A DNA stretch of 64,000 bases from positions 8,888,413 through 8,952,412 of the forward strand of contig OZ038533.1 of assembly GCA_964036665.1 (NCBI GenBank), in the 5' to 3' direction. A program made the position numbers and the translations under genes. This document shows positions 50,237 through 63,284 of the stretch, piece after piece; position 1 is the first letter of the stretch; each line of letters starts with the position of its first letter. The stretch is from Gordius sp. MW1. Its lineage: Eukaryota > Nematomorpha > Gordioida > Gordea > Gordiidae. The notes under the pieces are model-generated. The model did not search any database. It worked only from the letters and a program-made list of their open reading frames with translations, and was not told the DNA's origin.

Positions 50237-52973
50237 TTTCGGAAGTCAATCGAGGATAACAGGATTCTCAAATTGGCTTACTTTTATATATTTTTTCATG
50301 CTCTTTCACATAGAATTGAAAAAAATAATATTTTTACCTCAAAATTTTTCACATATTTTTCTTTGAACCGTATTCATCCGATGAAAGTTGTCGTTTTCAG
50401 ACGTGGTTTCTATGATCCCAAGTAAAAATTTATCAGAATCTGAAAACTATTACTTTGAAATCATGATCGCATAGAGCCATTTTCAAAAATTAAGCACTCA
50501 CGTTGCGATACAACAAACTAATCGCAACAATAAAACGTTGTCTTTTGTCAAAATGATAGTTCTCGCAGCTTAAAACCTCTTTTCGGAAGTCAATCGAGGA
50601 TAATAGGATTCTCAAATTGGCTTACTTTTATATATTTTTTCATGCTCTTTCACATAGAATCGAAAAAAATAAATATTTTTAACTCAAAATTTTTCACATA
50701 TTTTTCTTTGAACCGTATTCATCCGATGAAAGTTGTCGTTTTCAGACGTGTATTCTAAAAAATTTATCAGAATCCTAAAACTATTACTTTGAGAACATGA
50801 TCGCATAGAGCAGTTTTCAAAAATTAAGCACTCACGTTGCGATACAACAAACTAATCGCAACAATAAATCGTTGTCTTTTGTCAAAATGATAGTTCTCGC
50901 AGCTTAAAACCTCTTTTCAAAAGTCAATCGAGGATAATAGGATTCTCAAATTGGCTTACTTTTATATATTTTTTCATGCTCTTTCACATAGAATCGAAAA
51001 AAATAAATATTTTTACCTCAAAATATTTCACATATTTTTCTTTGAACCGTATTCATCCGATGAAAGTTGTCCTTTTTTCACGTGATTTCTATGATCCCAA
51101 GTAAAAATTTATCAGAATCTAAAAACTATCACTTTGAAATCATGATCGCATAGAGCAGTTTGTAAAAATTAAGCACTCACGTTGCGATACAACAAACTAA
51201 TCGCAACAATAAATCGTTGTCTTTTGTCAAAATGATAGTTCTCGCAGCTTAAAACCTCTTTTCGGAAGTCAATCGAGGATAATAGGATTCTCAAATTGGC
51301 TTACTTTTATATATTTTTTCATGCTCTTTCACATAGAATCGAAAAAAAAAAAAATATTTTTACCTCAAAATTTTTCACATATTTTTCTTTGAACCGTATT
51401 CATCCGATGAAAGTTGTCGTTTTCAGACGTGGTTTCTATGATCCCAAGTAAAAATTTATTAGAATCTAAAAACTATTACTTTGAAATCATGATCGCATAG
51501 AGCAGTTTTCAAAAATTAAGCACTCACGTTGCGATACAACAAACTAATCGCAACAATAAAACGTTGTCTTTTGTCAAAATGATAGTTCTCGCAGCTTAAA
51601 ACCTCTTTTCGGAAGTCAATCGAGGATAATATTATTCTCAAATTGGCGTACTTTTATATATTTTTTCATGCTCTTTCACATAGAATTGAAAAAAATAAAT
51701 ATTTTTACCTCAAAATTTTTCACATATTTTTCTTTGAACCGTATTCATCCGATGAAAGTTGTCGTTTTCAGACGTGTATTCTAAAAAATTTATCAGAATC
51801 TAAAAACTATTACTTTGAGAACATGATCGCATAGAGCAGTTTTCAAAAATTAAGCACTCACGTTGCGATACAACAAACTAATCGCAACAATAAATCGTTG
51901 TCTTTTGTCAAAATGATAGTTCTCGCAGCTTAAAACCTCTTTTCGGAAGTCAATCGAGGATAATAGGATTCTCAAATTGGCTTACTTTTATATATTTTTT
52001 CATGCTCTTTCACATAGAATCGAAAAAAATAAATATTTTTACCTCAAAATATTTCACATATTTTTCTTTGAACCGTATTCATCCGATGAAAGTTGTCCTT
52101 TTTTTACGTGATTTCTATGATCCCAAGTAAAAATTTATCAGAATCTAAAAACTATCACTTTGAAATCATGATCGCATAGAGCAGTTTTCAAAAATTAAGC
52201 ACTCACGTTGCGATACAACAAACTAATCGCAACAATAAAACGTTGCCTTTGTCAAAATGATAGTTCTCGCAGCTTAAAACCTCTTTTCGGAAGTCAATCG
52301 AGGATAATAGGATTCTCAAATTGGCTTACTTTTATATATTTTTTCATGCTCTTTCACATAGAATCAAAAAAAAACAAATAGTTTTACCTTAAAATTTTTC
52401 ACATGTTTTTCTTTGAACCGTATTCATCCGATGAAAGTTGTCGTTTTCAGACGTGGTTTCTATGATCCCAAGTAAAAATTTATCAGAATCTAAAAACTAT
52501 TACTTTGAAATCATGATCGCATAGAGAAGTTTTCAAAAATTAAGCACTCACGTTGCGATACAACAAACTAATCGCAACAATAAAACGTTGTCTTTTGTCA
52601 AAATGATAGTTCTCGCAGCTTAAAACCTCTTTTCGGAAGTCAATCGAGGATAATAGGATTCTCAAATTGGCTTACTTTTATATATTTTTTCATGCTCTTT
52701 TACATAGAATCGAAAAATAAAAAATATTTTTACCTCAAAATTTTTCACATATTTTTCTTTGAACCGTATTCATCCGATGAAAATTGTCGTTTTTAGACGT
52801 GGTTTCTATGATCCCAAGTAAAAATTTATCAGAATCTAAAAACCATTACTTTCAAATCATGATCGCATAGCAGTTTTTAAAAATTAAGCACTCACGTTGC
52901 GATACAACAAACTAATCGCAACAATAAAACGTTGCCTTTGTCAAAATGATAGTTCTCGCAGCTTAAAACCTCT
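50237..52973 (+). repeat. 8-monomer cassette, complete copy 2
   Basis: Same order and markers as copy 1, 5816 bp further on, including AATCCTAAAAC. It matches as part of the large duplication. Confidence 0.85.
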
Positions 52974-53662
52974 TTTCGGAAGTCAATCGAGGATAATAGG
53001 ATTCTCAAATTGGCTTACTTTTATATATTTTTTCATGCTCTTTCACATAGAATCAAAAAAAAACAAATAGTTTTACCTTAAAATTTTTCACATGTTTTTC
53101 TTTGAACCGTATTCATCCGATGAAAGTTGTCGTTTTCAGACGTGGTTTCTATGATCCCAAGTAAAAATTTATCAGAATCTAAAAACTATTACTTTGAAAT
53201 CATGATCGCATAGAGAAGTTTTCAAAAATTAAGCACTCACGTTGCGATACAACAAACTAATCGCAACAATAAAACGTTGTCTTTTGTCAAAATGATAGTT
53301 CTCGCAGCTTAAAACCTCTTTTCGGAAGTCAATCGAGGATAATAGGATTCTCAAATTGGCTTACTTTTATATATTTTTTCATGCTCTTTTACATAGAATC
53401 GAAAAATAAAAAATATTTTTACCTCAAAATTTTTCACATATTTTTCTTTGAACCGTATTCATCCGATGAAAATTGTCGTTTTTAGACGTGGTTTCTATGA
53501 TCCCAAGTAAAAATTTATCAGAATCTAAAAACCATTACTTTCAAATCATGATCGCATAGCAGTTTTTAAAAATTAAGCACTCACGTTGCGATACAACAAA
53601 CTAATCGCAACAATAAAACGTTGCCTTTGTCAAAATGATAGTTCTCGCAGCTTAAAACCTCT
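52285..53662 (+). repeat. H-K dimer, two tandem copies
   Basis: Counterpart of 46469-47846 at an offset of 5816 bp. Confidence 0.85.
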
Positions 53663-54006
53663 TTTCGGAAGTCAATCGAGGATAATAGGATTCTCAAATT
53701 GGCTTACTTTTATATATTTTTTCATGCTCTTTCACATAGAATCGAAAAAAATAAATATTTTTACCTCAAAATATTTCACATATTTTTCTTTGAACCGTAT
53801 TCATCCGATGAAAGTTGTCCTTTTTTTACGTGATTTCTATGATCCCAAGTAAAAATTTATCAGAATCTAAAAACTATCACTTTGAAATCATGATCGCATA
53901 GAGCAGTTTTCAAAAATTAAGCACTCACGTTGCGATACAACAAACTAATCGCAACAATAAAACGTTGCCTTTGTCAAAATGATAGTTCTCGCAGCTTAAA
54001 ACCTCT

Positions 54007-54695
54007 TTTCGGAAGTCAATCGAGGATAATAGGATTCTCAAATTGGCTTACTTTTATATATTTTTTCATGCTCTTTCACATAGAATCAAAAAAAAACAAA
54101 TAGTTTTACCTTAAAATTTTTCACATGTTTTTCTTTGAACCGTATTCATCCGATGAAAGTTGTCGTTTTCAGACGTGGTTTCTATGATCCCAAGTAAAAA
54201 TTTATCAGAATCTAAAAACTATTACTTTGAAATCATGATCGCATAGAGAAGTTTTCAAAAATTAAGCACTCACGTTGCGATACAACAAACAAATCGCAAC
54301 AATAAAACGTTGTCTTTTGTCAAAATGATAGTTCTCGCAGCTTAAAACCTCTTTTCGGAAGTCAATCGAGGATAATAGGATTCTCAAATTGGCTTACTTT
54401 TATATATTTTTTCATGCTCTTTTACATAGAATCGAAAAATAAAAAATATTTTTACCTCAAAATTTTTCACATATTTTTCTTTGAACCGTATTCATCCGAT
54501 GAAAATTGTCGTTTTTAGACGTGGTTTCTATGATCCCAAGTAAAAATTTATCAGAATCTAAAAACCATTACTTTCAAATCATGATCGCATAGCAGTTTTT
54601 AAAAATTAAGCACTCACGTTGCGATACAACAAACTAATCGCAACAATAAAACGTTGCCTTTGTCAAAATGATAGTTCTCGCAGCTTAAAACCTCT
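54007..54695 (+). repeat. H-K dimer, single copy
   Basis: Counterpart of 48191-48879, with the same ACAAACAAATCGC change. Confidence 0.85.
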
Positions 54696-55029
54696 TTTCG
54701 GAAGTCAATCGAGGATAATAGGATTCTCAAATTGGCTTACTTTTATATATTTTTTCATGCTCTTTCACATAGAATCGAAAAAAATAAATATTTTTAACTC
54801 AAAATTTTTCACATATTTTTCTTTGAACCGTATTCATCCGATGAAAGTTGTCGTTTTCAGACGTGTATTCTAAAAAATTTATCAGAATCTAAAAACTATT
54901 ACTTTGAGAACATGATCGCATAGAGCAGTTTTCAAAAATTAAGCACTCACGTTGCGATACAACAAACTAATCGCAACAATAAATCGTTGTCTTTTGTCAA
55001 AATGATAGTTCTCGCAGCTTAAAACCTCT

Positions 55030-56066
55030 TTTCGGAAGTCAATCGAGGATAATAGGATTCTCAAATTGGCTTACTTTTATATATTTTTTCATGCTCTTTC
55101 ACATAGAATCAAAAAAAAACAAATAGTTTTACCTTAAAATTTTTCACATGTTTTTCTTTGAACCGTATTCATCCGATGAAAGTTGTCGTTTTCAGACGTG
55201 GTTTCTATGATCCCAAGTAAAAATTTATCAGAATCTAAAAACTATTACTTTCAAATCATGATCGCATAGAGCAGTTTTCAAAAATTAAGCACTCACGTTG
55301 CGATACAACAAACTAATCGCAACAATAAAACGTTGTCTTTTGTCAAAATGATAGTTCTCGCAGCTTAAAACCTCTTTTCGGAAGTCAATCGAGGATAATA
55401 GGATTCTCAAATTGGCTTACTTTTATATATTTTTTCATGCTCTTTCACATAGAATCAAAAAAAATAAATATTTTTAACTCAAAATTTTTCACATATTTTT
55501 CTTTGAACCGTATTCATCCGATGAAAGTTGTCGTTTTCAGACGTGGTTTCCATGATCCCAAGTAAAAATTTATCAGAATCTAAAAACTATTACTTTGAAA
55601 TCATGATCGCATAGAGCAGTTTTCAAAAATTAAGCACTCACGTTGCGATAGAACAAACTAATCGCAACAATAAATCGTTGTCTTTTGTCAAATTGATAGT
55701 TCTCGCAGCTTAAAACCTCTTTTCGGAAGTCAATCAAGGATAATAGGATTCTCAAATTGGCTTACTTTTATATATTTTTTCATGCTCTTTCACATAGAAT
55801 TGAAAAATAAAAAATATTTTTACCTCAAAATTTTTCACATATTTTTCTTTGAACCGTATTCATCCGATGAAAGTTGTCGTTTTCAGACGTGGTTTCTATG
55901 ATCCCAAGTAAAAATTTATCAGAATCTAAAAACCATTACTTTCAAATCATGATCGCATAGAGCAGTTTTCAAAAATTAAGCACTCACGTTGCGATACAAC
56001 AAACTAATCGCAACAATAAAACGTTGTCTTTTGTCAAAATGATAGTTCTCGCAGCTTAAAACCTCT
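55030..56066 (+). repeat. H, B and ACCATT monomers before cassette copy 3
   Basis: After an unpaired H (55030) come a B with GATAGAACAAAC and CAAATTGATAG (55376) and an ACCATT monomer with head CAATCAAGG (55721). The same B and ACCATT pair precedes the deleted cassette at 40315-41005, about 15.06 kb upstream. The later one has GAATTGAAAAATAAA where the earlier has GAATCGAAAAATAAA. Confidence 0.8.
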
Positions 56067-58802
56067 TTTCGGAAGTCAATCGAGGATAACAGGATTCTCA
56101 AATTGGCTTACTTTTATATATTTTTTCATGCTCTTTCACATAGAATTGAAAAAAATAATATTTTTACCTCAAAATTTTTCACATATTTTTCTTTGAACCG
56201 TATTCATCCGATGAAAGTTGTCGTTTTCAGACGTGGTTTCTATGATCCCAAGTAAAAATTTATCAGAATCTGAAAACTATTACTTTGAAATCATGATCGC
56301 ATAGAGCCATTTTCAAAAATTAAGCACTCACGTTGCGATACAACAAACTAATCGCAACAATAAAACGTTGTCTTTTGTCAAAATGATAGTTCTCGCAGCT
56401 TAAAACCTCTTTTCGGAAGTCAATCGAGGATAATAGGATTCTCAAATTGGCTTACTTTTATATATTTTTTCATGCTCTTTCACATAGAATCGAAAAAAAT
56501 AAATATTTTTAACTCAAAATTTTTCACATATTTGTCTTTGAACCGTATTCATCCGATGAAAGTTGTCGTTTTCAGACGTGTATTCTAAAAAATTTATCAG
56601 AATCTAAAAACTATTACTTTGAGAACATGATCGCATAGAGCAGTTTTCAAAAATTAAGCACTCACGTTGCGATACAACAAACTAATCGCAACAATAAATC
56701 GTTGTCTTTTGTCAAAATGATAGTTCTCGCAGCTTAAAACCTCTTTTCAAAAGTCAATCGAGGATAATAGGATTCTCAAATTGGCTTACTTTTATATATT
56801 TTTTCATGCTCTTTCACATAGAATCGAAAAAAATAAATATTTTTACCTCAAAATATTTCACATATTTTTCTTTGAACCGTATTCATCCGATGAAAGTTGT
56901 CCTTTTTTCACGTGATTTCTATGATCCCAAGTAAAAATTTATCAGAATCTAAAAACTATCACTTTGAAATCATGATCGCATAGAGCAGTTTGTAAAAATT
57001 AAGCACTCACGTTGCGATACAACAAACTAATCGCAACAATAAATCGTTGTCTTTTGTCAAAATGATAGTTCTCGCAGCTTAAAACCTCTTTTCGGAAGTC
57101 AATCGAGGATAATAGGATTCTCAAATTGGCTTACTTTTATATATTTTTTCATGCTCTTTCACATAGAATCGAAAAAAAAAAAAATATTTTTACCTCAAAA
57201 TTTTTCACATATTTTTCTTTGAACCGTATTCATCCGATGAAAGTTGTCGTTTTCAGACGTGGTTTCTATGATCCCAAGTAAAAATTTATTAGAATCTAAA
57301 AACTATTACTTTGAAATCATGATCGCATAGAGCAGTTTTCAAAAATTAAGCACTCACGTTGCGATACAACAAACTAATCGCAACAATAAAACGTTGTCTT
57401 TTGTCAAAATGATAGTTCTCGCAGCTTAAAACCTCTTTTCGGAAGTCAATCGAGGATAATATTATTCTCAAATTGGCGTACTTTTATATATTTTTTCATG
57501 CTCTTTCACATAGAATTGAAAAAAATAAATATTTTTACCTCAAAATTTTTCACATATTTTTCTTTGAACCGTATTCATCCGATGAAAGTTGTCGTTTTCA
57601 GACGTGTATTCTAAAAAATTTATCAGAATCTAAAAACTATTACTTTGAGAACATGATCGCATAGAGCAGTTTTCAAAAATTAAGCACTCACGTTGCGATA
57701 CAACAAACTAATCGCAACAATAAATCGTTGTCTTTTGTCAAAATGATAGTTCTCGCAGCTTAAAACCTCTTTTCGGAAGTCAATCGAGGATAATAGGATT
57801 CTCAAATTGGCTTACTTTTATATATTTTTTCATGCTCTTTCACATAGAATCGAAAAAAATAAATATTTTTACCTCAAAATATTTCACATATTTTTCTTTG
57901 AACCGTATTCATCCGATGAAAGTTGTCCTTTTTTTACGTGATTTCTATGATCCCAAGTAAAAATTTATCAGAATCTAAAAACTATCACTTTGAAATCATG
58001 ATCGCATAGAGCAGTTTTCAAAAATTAAGCACTCACGTTGCGATACAACAAACTAATCGCAACAATAAAACGTTGCCTTTGTCAAAATGATAGTTCTCGC
58101 AGCTTAAAACCTCTTTTCGGAAGTCAATCGAGGATAATAGGATTCTCAAATTGGCTTACTTTTATATATTTTTTCATGCTCTTTCACATAGAATCAAAAA
58201 AAAAAAATAGTTTTACCTTAAAATTTTTCACATGTTTTTCTTTGAACCGTATTCATCCGATGAAAGTTGTCGTTTTCAGACGTGGTTTCTATGATCCCAA
58301 GTAAAAATTTATCAGAATCTAAAAACTATTACTTTGAAATCATGATCGCATAGAGAAGTTTTCAAAAATTAAGCACTCACGTTGCGATACAACAAACTAA
58401 TCGCAACAATAAAACGTTGTCTTTTGTCAAAATGATAGTTCTCGCAGCTTAAAACCTCTTTTCGGAAGTCAATCGAGGATAATAGGATTCTCAAATTGGC
58501 TTACTTTTATATATTTTTTCATGCTCTTTTACATAGAATCGAAAAATAAAAAATATTTTTACCTCAAAATTTTTCACATATTTTTCTTTGAACCGTATTC
58601 ATCCGATGAAAATTGTCGTTTTTAGACGTGGTTTCTATGATCCCAAGTAAAAATTTATCAGAATCTAAAAACCATTACTTTCAAATCATGATCGCATAGC
58701 AGTTTTTAAAAATTAAGCACTCACGTTGCGATACAACAAACTAATCGCAACAATAAAACGTTGCCTTTGTCAAAATGATAGTTCTCGCAGCTTAAAACCT
58801 CT
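56067..58802 (+). repeat. 8-monomer cassette, complete copy 3
   Basis: Same order, 2736 bp, offset 5830 bp from copy 2. It differs by CATATTTGTCTTTG at about 56527, AATCTAAAAAC where copies 1 and 2 have AATCCTAAAAC, and a longer A run in H (58115). It is a more distant copy than 1 and 2 are to each other. Confidence 0.8.
58115..58802 (+). repeat. H-K dimer, last copy
   Basis: H has ten or more consecutive A where the others read AAAAAAAACAAATAG. K is typical. No H or K is found after this. Confidence 0.8.
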
Positions 58803-60523
58803 TTTCGGAAGTCAATCGAGGATAATAGGATTCTCAAATTGGCTTACTTTTATATATTTTTTCATGCTCTTTCACATAGAATCAAAAAAAATAAATATTT
58901 TTACCTTAAAATTTTTCACATATTTTTCTTTGAACCGTGTTCATCCGATGAAAGTTGTCGTTTTCAGACGTGGTTTCTATGATCCCAAGTAAAAATTTAT
59001 CAGAATCTAAAAACTATTACTTTGAAATCATGATCGCATACAGCAGTTTTCAAAAATTAAGCACTCACGTTGCGATACAACAAACTAATCGCAACAATAA
59101 AAGTTGTCTTTTGTCGAAATGATAGTTCTCGCAGCTTAAAACCTCTTTTCAGAAGTCAATCGAGGATAATATTATTCTCAAATTGGCGTACTTTTATATA
59201 TTTTTTCATGCTCTTTCACATAGAATTGAAAAAAATAAATATTTTTACCTCAAAATTTCACATATTTTTCTTTGAACCGTATTCATCCGATGAAATTTGT
59301 CGTTTTCAGACGTGGTTTCTATGATCCCAAGTAATAATTTATCAGAATCTAAAAACCATTACTTTCAAATCATGATCGCATAGAGCAGTTTTCAAAAATT
59401 AAGCACTCACGTTGCGATACAACAAACTAATCGCAACAATAAAACGTTGTCTTTTGTCAAAATGATAGTTCTCGCAGCTTAAAACCTTTTTTCGGAAGTC
59501 AATCGAGGATAATAGGATTCTCAAATTGGCTTACTTTTATATATTTTTTCATGCTCTTTCACATAGAATCGAAAAAAAAAAAAATATTTTTACCTCAAAA
59601 TTTTTCACATATTTTTCTTTGAACCGTATTCATCCGATGAAAGTTGTCGTTTTCAGACGTGGTTTCTATGATCCCAAGTAAAAATTTATTAGAATCTAAA
59701 AACTATTACTTTGAAATCATGATCGCATAGAGCAGTTTTCAAAAATTAAGCACTCACGTTGCGATACAACAAACTAATCGCAACAATAAAACGTTGTCTT
59801 TTGTCAAAATGATAGTTCTCGCAGCTTAAAACCTTTTTTCGGAAGTCAATCGAGGATAATAGGATTCTCAAATTGGCTTACTTTTATATATTTTTTCATG
59901 CTCTTTCACATAGAATTGAAAAAAATAAATATTTTTACCTCAAAATTTTTCACATATTTTTCTTTGAACCGTATTCATCCGATGAAAGTTGTCGTTTTCA
60001 GACGTGTATTCTATGATCCCAAGTAAAAATTTATCAGAATCTAAAAACTCTTACTTTGAAATCATGATCGCATAGAGCAGTTTTCAAAAATTAAGCACTC
60101 ACGTTGCGATACAACAAACTAATCGCAACAATAAATCGTTGTCTTTTGTCAAAATGATAGTTCTCGCAGCTTAAAACCTCTTTTCGGAAGTCAATCGAGG
60201 ATAATAGGATTCTCAAATTGGCTTACTTTTATATATTTTTTCATGCTCTTTCACATAGAATCGAAAAAAATAAATATTTTTACCTCAAAATATTTCACAT
60301 ATTTTTCTTTGAACCGTATTCATCCGATGAAAGTTGTCCTTTTTTCACGTGATTTCTATGATCCCAAGTAAAAATTTATCAGAATCTAAAAACTATCACT
60401 TTGAAATGATCGCATAGAGCAGTTTGTAAAAATTAAGCACTCACGTTGCGATACAACAAACTAATCGCAACAATAAATCGTTGTCTTTTGTCAAAATGAT
60501 AGTTCTCGCAGCTTAAAACCTCT
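58803..60523 (+). repeat. Start of domain IV (5 mixed monomers)
   Basis: Monomers at 58803 (CCGTGTTCATCC, CATACAGCAG), 59147 (AATATTATTC, TTGGCGTAC, AATAAAAGTTG just before it), 59490 (ACCTTTTTTCGG head, TTATTAGAATC), 59837 (TGTATTCTATGATCCC) and 60182 (TTTTTTCACGTG, AGTTTGTAAAAAT). The ACCTTTTTTCGG head first appears at 59486 and is then frequent to the end of the window. Confidence 0.75.
60001..60020 (+). other. Intermediate form of the 11-bp deletion
   Basis: The monomer at 59837 reads GACGTGTATTCTATGATCCC. It has the GT-to-TA change seen in every I monomer (TGTATTCT in place of TGGTTTCT) but keeps TGATCCCAAGT. Removing exactly those 11 bases gives the I sequence. It is either the precursor or a recombinant. 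Confidence 0.8.
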
Positions 60524-61903
60524 TTTCGGAAGTCAATCGAGGATAATAGGATTCTCAAATTGGCTTACTTTTATATATTTTTTCATGCTCTTTCACATAG
60601 AATCGAAAAATAAAAAATATTTTTACCTCAAAATTTTTCACATATTTTTCTTTGAACCGTATTCATCCGATGAAAATTGTCGTTTTCAGACGTGGTTTCT
60701 ATGATCCCAAGTAAAAATTTATCAGAATCTAAAAACCATTACTTTCAAATCATGATCGCATAGAGCAGTTTTCAAAAACTAAGCACTCACGTTGCGATAC
60801 GACAAACTAATCGCAACAATAAAACGTTGTCTTTTGTCAAAATGATAGTTCTCGCAGCTTAAAACCTCTTTTCGGAAGTCAATCGAGGATAATAGGATTC
60901 TCAAATTGGCGTACTTTTATATATTTTTTCATGCTCTTTCACATAGAATTGAAAAAAAAAAATATTTTTACCTCAAAATTTTTCACATATTTTTCTTTGA
61001 ACCGTATTCATCCGATGAAAATTGTCGTTTTCAGACGTGGTTTCTATGATCCCAAGTAAAAATTTATCAGAATCTAAAAACCATTACTTTCAAATCATGA
61101 TCGCATAGAGCAGTTTTCAAAAATTAAGCACTCACGTTGCGATACAACAAACTAATCGCAACAATAAAACGTTGTCTTTTGTCAAAATGATAGTTCTCGC
61201 AGCTTAAAACCTTTTTTCGGAAGTCAATCGAGGATAATAGGATTCTCAAATTGGCTTACTTTTATATATTTTTTCATGCTCTTTCACATAGAATCGAAAA
61301 AAAAAAAAATATTTTTACCTCAAAATTTTTCACATATTTTTCTTTGAACCGTATTCATCCGATGAAAGTTGTCGTTTTCAGACGTGGTTTCTATGATCCC
61401 AAGTAAAAATTTATTAGAATCTAAAAACTATTACTTTGAAATCATGATCGCATAGAGCAGTTTTCAAAAATTAAGCACTCACGTTGCGATACAACAAACT
61501 AATCGCAACAATAAAACGTTGTCTTTTGTCAAAATGATAGTTCTCGCAGATAAAACCTTTTTTCGGAAGTCAATCGAGGATAATAGGATTCTCAAATTGG
61601 CTTACTTTTATATATTTTTTCATGCTCTTTCACATAGAATTGAAAAAAATAAATATTTTTACCTCAAAATATTTCACATATTTTTCTTTGAACCGTATTC
61701 ATCCGATGAAAGTTGTCCTTTTTTCACGTGATTTCTGATCCCAAGTAAAAATTTATCAGAATCTAAAAACTATCACTTTGAAATCATGATCGCATAGAGC
61801 AGTTTGTAAAAATTAAGCACTCACGTTGCGATACAACAAACTAATCGCAACAATAAATCATTGTCTTTTGTCAAAATGATAGTTCTCGCAGCTTAAAACC
61901 TCT
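60524..61903 (+). repeat. Four-monomer higher-order repeat, copy 1 (1380 bp)
   Basis: Slot 1 has GAAAATTGTCG, ACCATTACTTTC and CAAAAACTAAGC; slot 2 has TTGGCGTAC; slot 3 has ACCTTTTTTCGG and TTATTAGAATC; slot 4 has TTTTTTCACGTG and AGTTTGTAAAAAT. Slot 1 has the private GATACGACAAAC, and slot 4 has a 3-base loss giving GATTTCTGATCCC. Confidence 0.8.
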
Positions 61904-63284
61904 TTTCGGAAGTCAATCGAGGATAATAGGATTCTCAAATTGGCTTACTTTTATATATTTTTTCATGCTCTTTCACATAGAATCGAAAAATAAAAAATAT
62001 TTTTACCTCAAAATTTTTCACATATTTTTCTTTGAACCGTATTCATCCGATGAAAATTGTCGTTTTCAGACGTGGTTTCTATGATCCCAAGTAAAAATTT
62101 ATCAGAATCTAAAAACCATTACTTTCAAATCATGATCGCATAGAGCAGTTTTCAAAAACTAAGCACTCACGTTGCGATACAACAAACTAATCGCAACAAT
62201 AAAACGTTGTCTTTTGTCAAAATGATAGTTCTCGCAGCTTAAAACCTCTTTTCGGAAGTCAATCGAGGATAATAGGATTCTCAAATTGGCGTACTTTTAT
62301 ATATTTTTTCATGCTCTTTCACATAGAATTGAAAAAAATAAATATTTTTACCTCAAAACTTATCACATATTTTTCTTTGAACCGTATTCATCCGATGAAA
62401 ATTGTCGTTTTCAGACGTGGTTTCTATGATCCCAAGTAAAAATTTATCAGAATCTAAAAACCATTACTTTCAAATCATGATCGCATAGAGCAGTTTTTAA
62501 AAATTAAGCACTCACGTTGCGATACAAGAAACTAATCCCAACAATAAATCGTTGTCTTTTGTCAAAATGATAGTTCTCGCAGCTTAAAACCTCTTTTCGG
62601 AAGTCAATAGAGGATAATAGGATTCTCAAATTGGCTTACTTTTATATATTTTTTCATGCTCTTTCACATAGAATCGAAAAAAATAAATATTTTTACCTCA
62701 AAATTTTTCACATATTTTTCTTTGAACCGTATTCATCCGATGAAAGTTGTCGTTTTCAGACGTGGTTTCTATGATCCCAAGTAAAAATTTATCAGAATCT
62801 AAAAACCATTACTTTCAAATCATGATCGCATAGAGCAGTTTTCAAAAATTAAGCACTCACGTTGCGATACAACAAACTAATCGCAACAATAAAACGTTGT
62901 CTTTTGTCAAAATGATAGTTCTCGCAGCTTAAAACCTTTTTTCGGAAGTCAATCGAGGATAATAGGATTCTCAAATTGGCTTACTTTTATATATTTTTTC
63001 ATGCTCTTTCACATAGAATCGAAAAAAAAAAATATTTTTACCTCAAAATTTTCCACATATTTTTCTTTGAACCGTATTCATCCGATGAAAGTTGTCGTTT
63101 TCAGACGTGGTTTCTATGATCCCAAGTAAAAATTTATCAGAATCTAAAAACTATCACTTTGAAATCATGATCGCATAGAGCAGTTTGTAAAAATTAAGCA
63201 CTCACGTTGCGATACAACAAACTAATCGCAACAATAAATCGTTGTCTTTTGTCAAAATGATAGTTCTCGCAGCTTAAAACCTCT
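61904..63284 (+). repeat. Four-monomer higher-order repeat, copy 2 (1381 bp)
   Basis: Slots 1 and 2 match copy 1, with CAAAACTTATCACAT private to slot 2. The third monomer (62595) lacks the ACCTTTTTTCGG and TTATTAG marks. The fourth (62940) has the slot 3 head (ACCTTTTTTCGG, long A run) and the slot 4 tail (ACTATCACTTTG, AGTTTGTAAAAAT), so it is chimeric. The period is kept although one monomer was gained and one lost. Confidence 0.75.

Larger units (their letters stand above)
49560..55375 (+). repeat. 5816-bp tandem segmental duplication, right copy (17 monomers)
   Basis: It repeats the left copy. The match ends at about 55440, where the left copy continues with K (CTCTTTTACATAG) and this one with a B monomer (CTCTTTCACATAG, ATTTTTAACTC). 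Confidence 0.9.
40315..58802 (+). repeat. Domain III: H-K dimers, I monomers and 8-monomer cassettes (54 units)
   Basis: GGATCC is absent. Typical subtypes are H (AACAAATAGTTTTACC, CACATGTTTTTC), K (CTCTTTTACATAG, GTTTTTAGACG, CATAGCAGTTTTTAA), I (11-bp deletion, 334 bp), J (AATAATATTTTTACC, AATCTGAAAAC, GAGCCATTTTC) and G-like monomers with TTGTCCTTTTTTTACGTG. The twelve I monomers start at 41350, 42031, 44087, 44765, 45791, 48880, 49903, 50581, 51607, 54696, 56411 and 57437, and none lies outside this domain. Confidence 0.85.
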
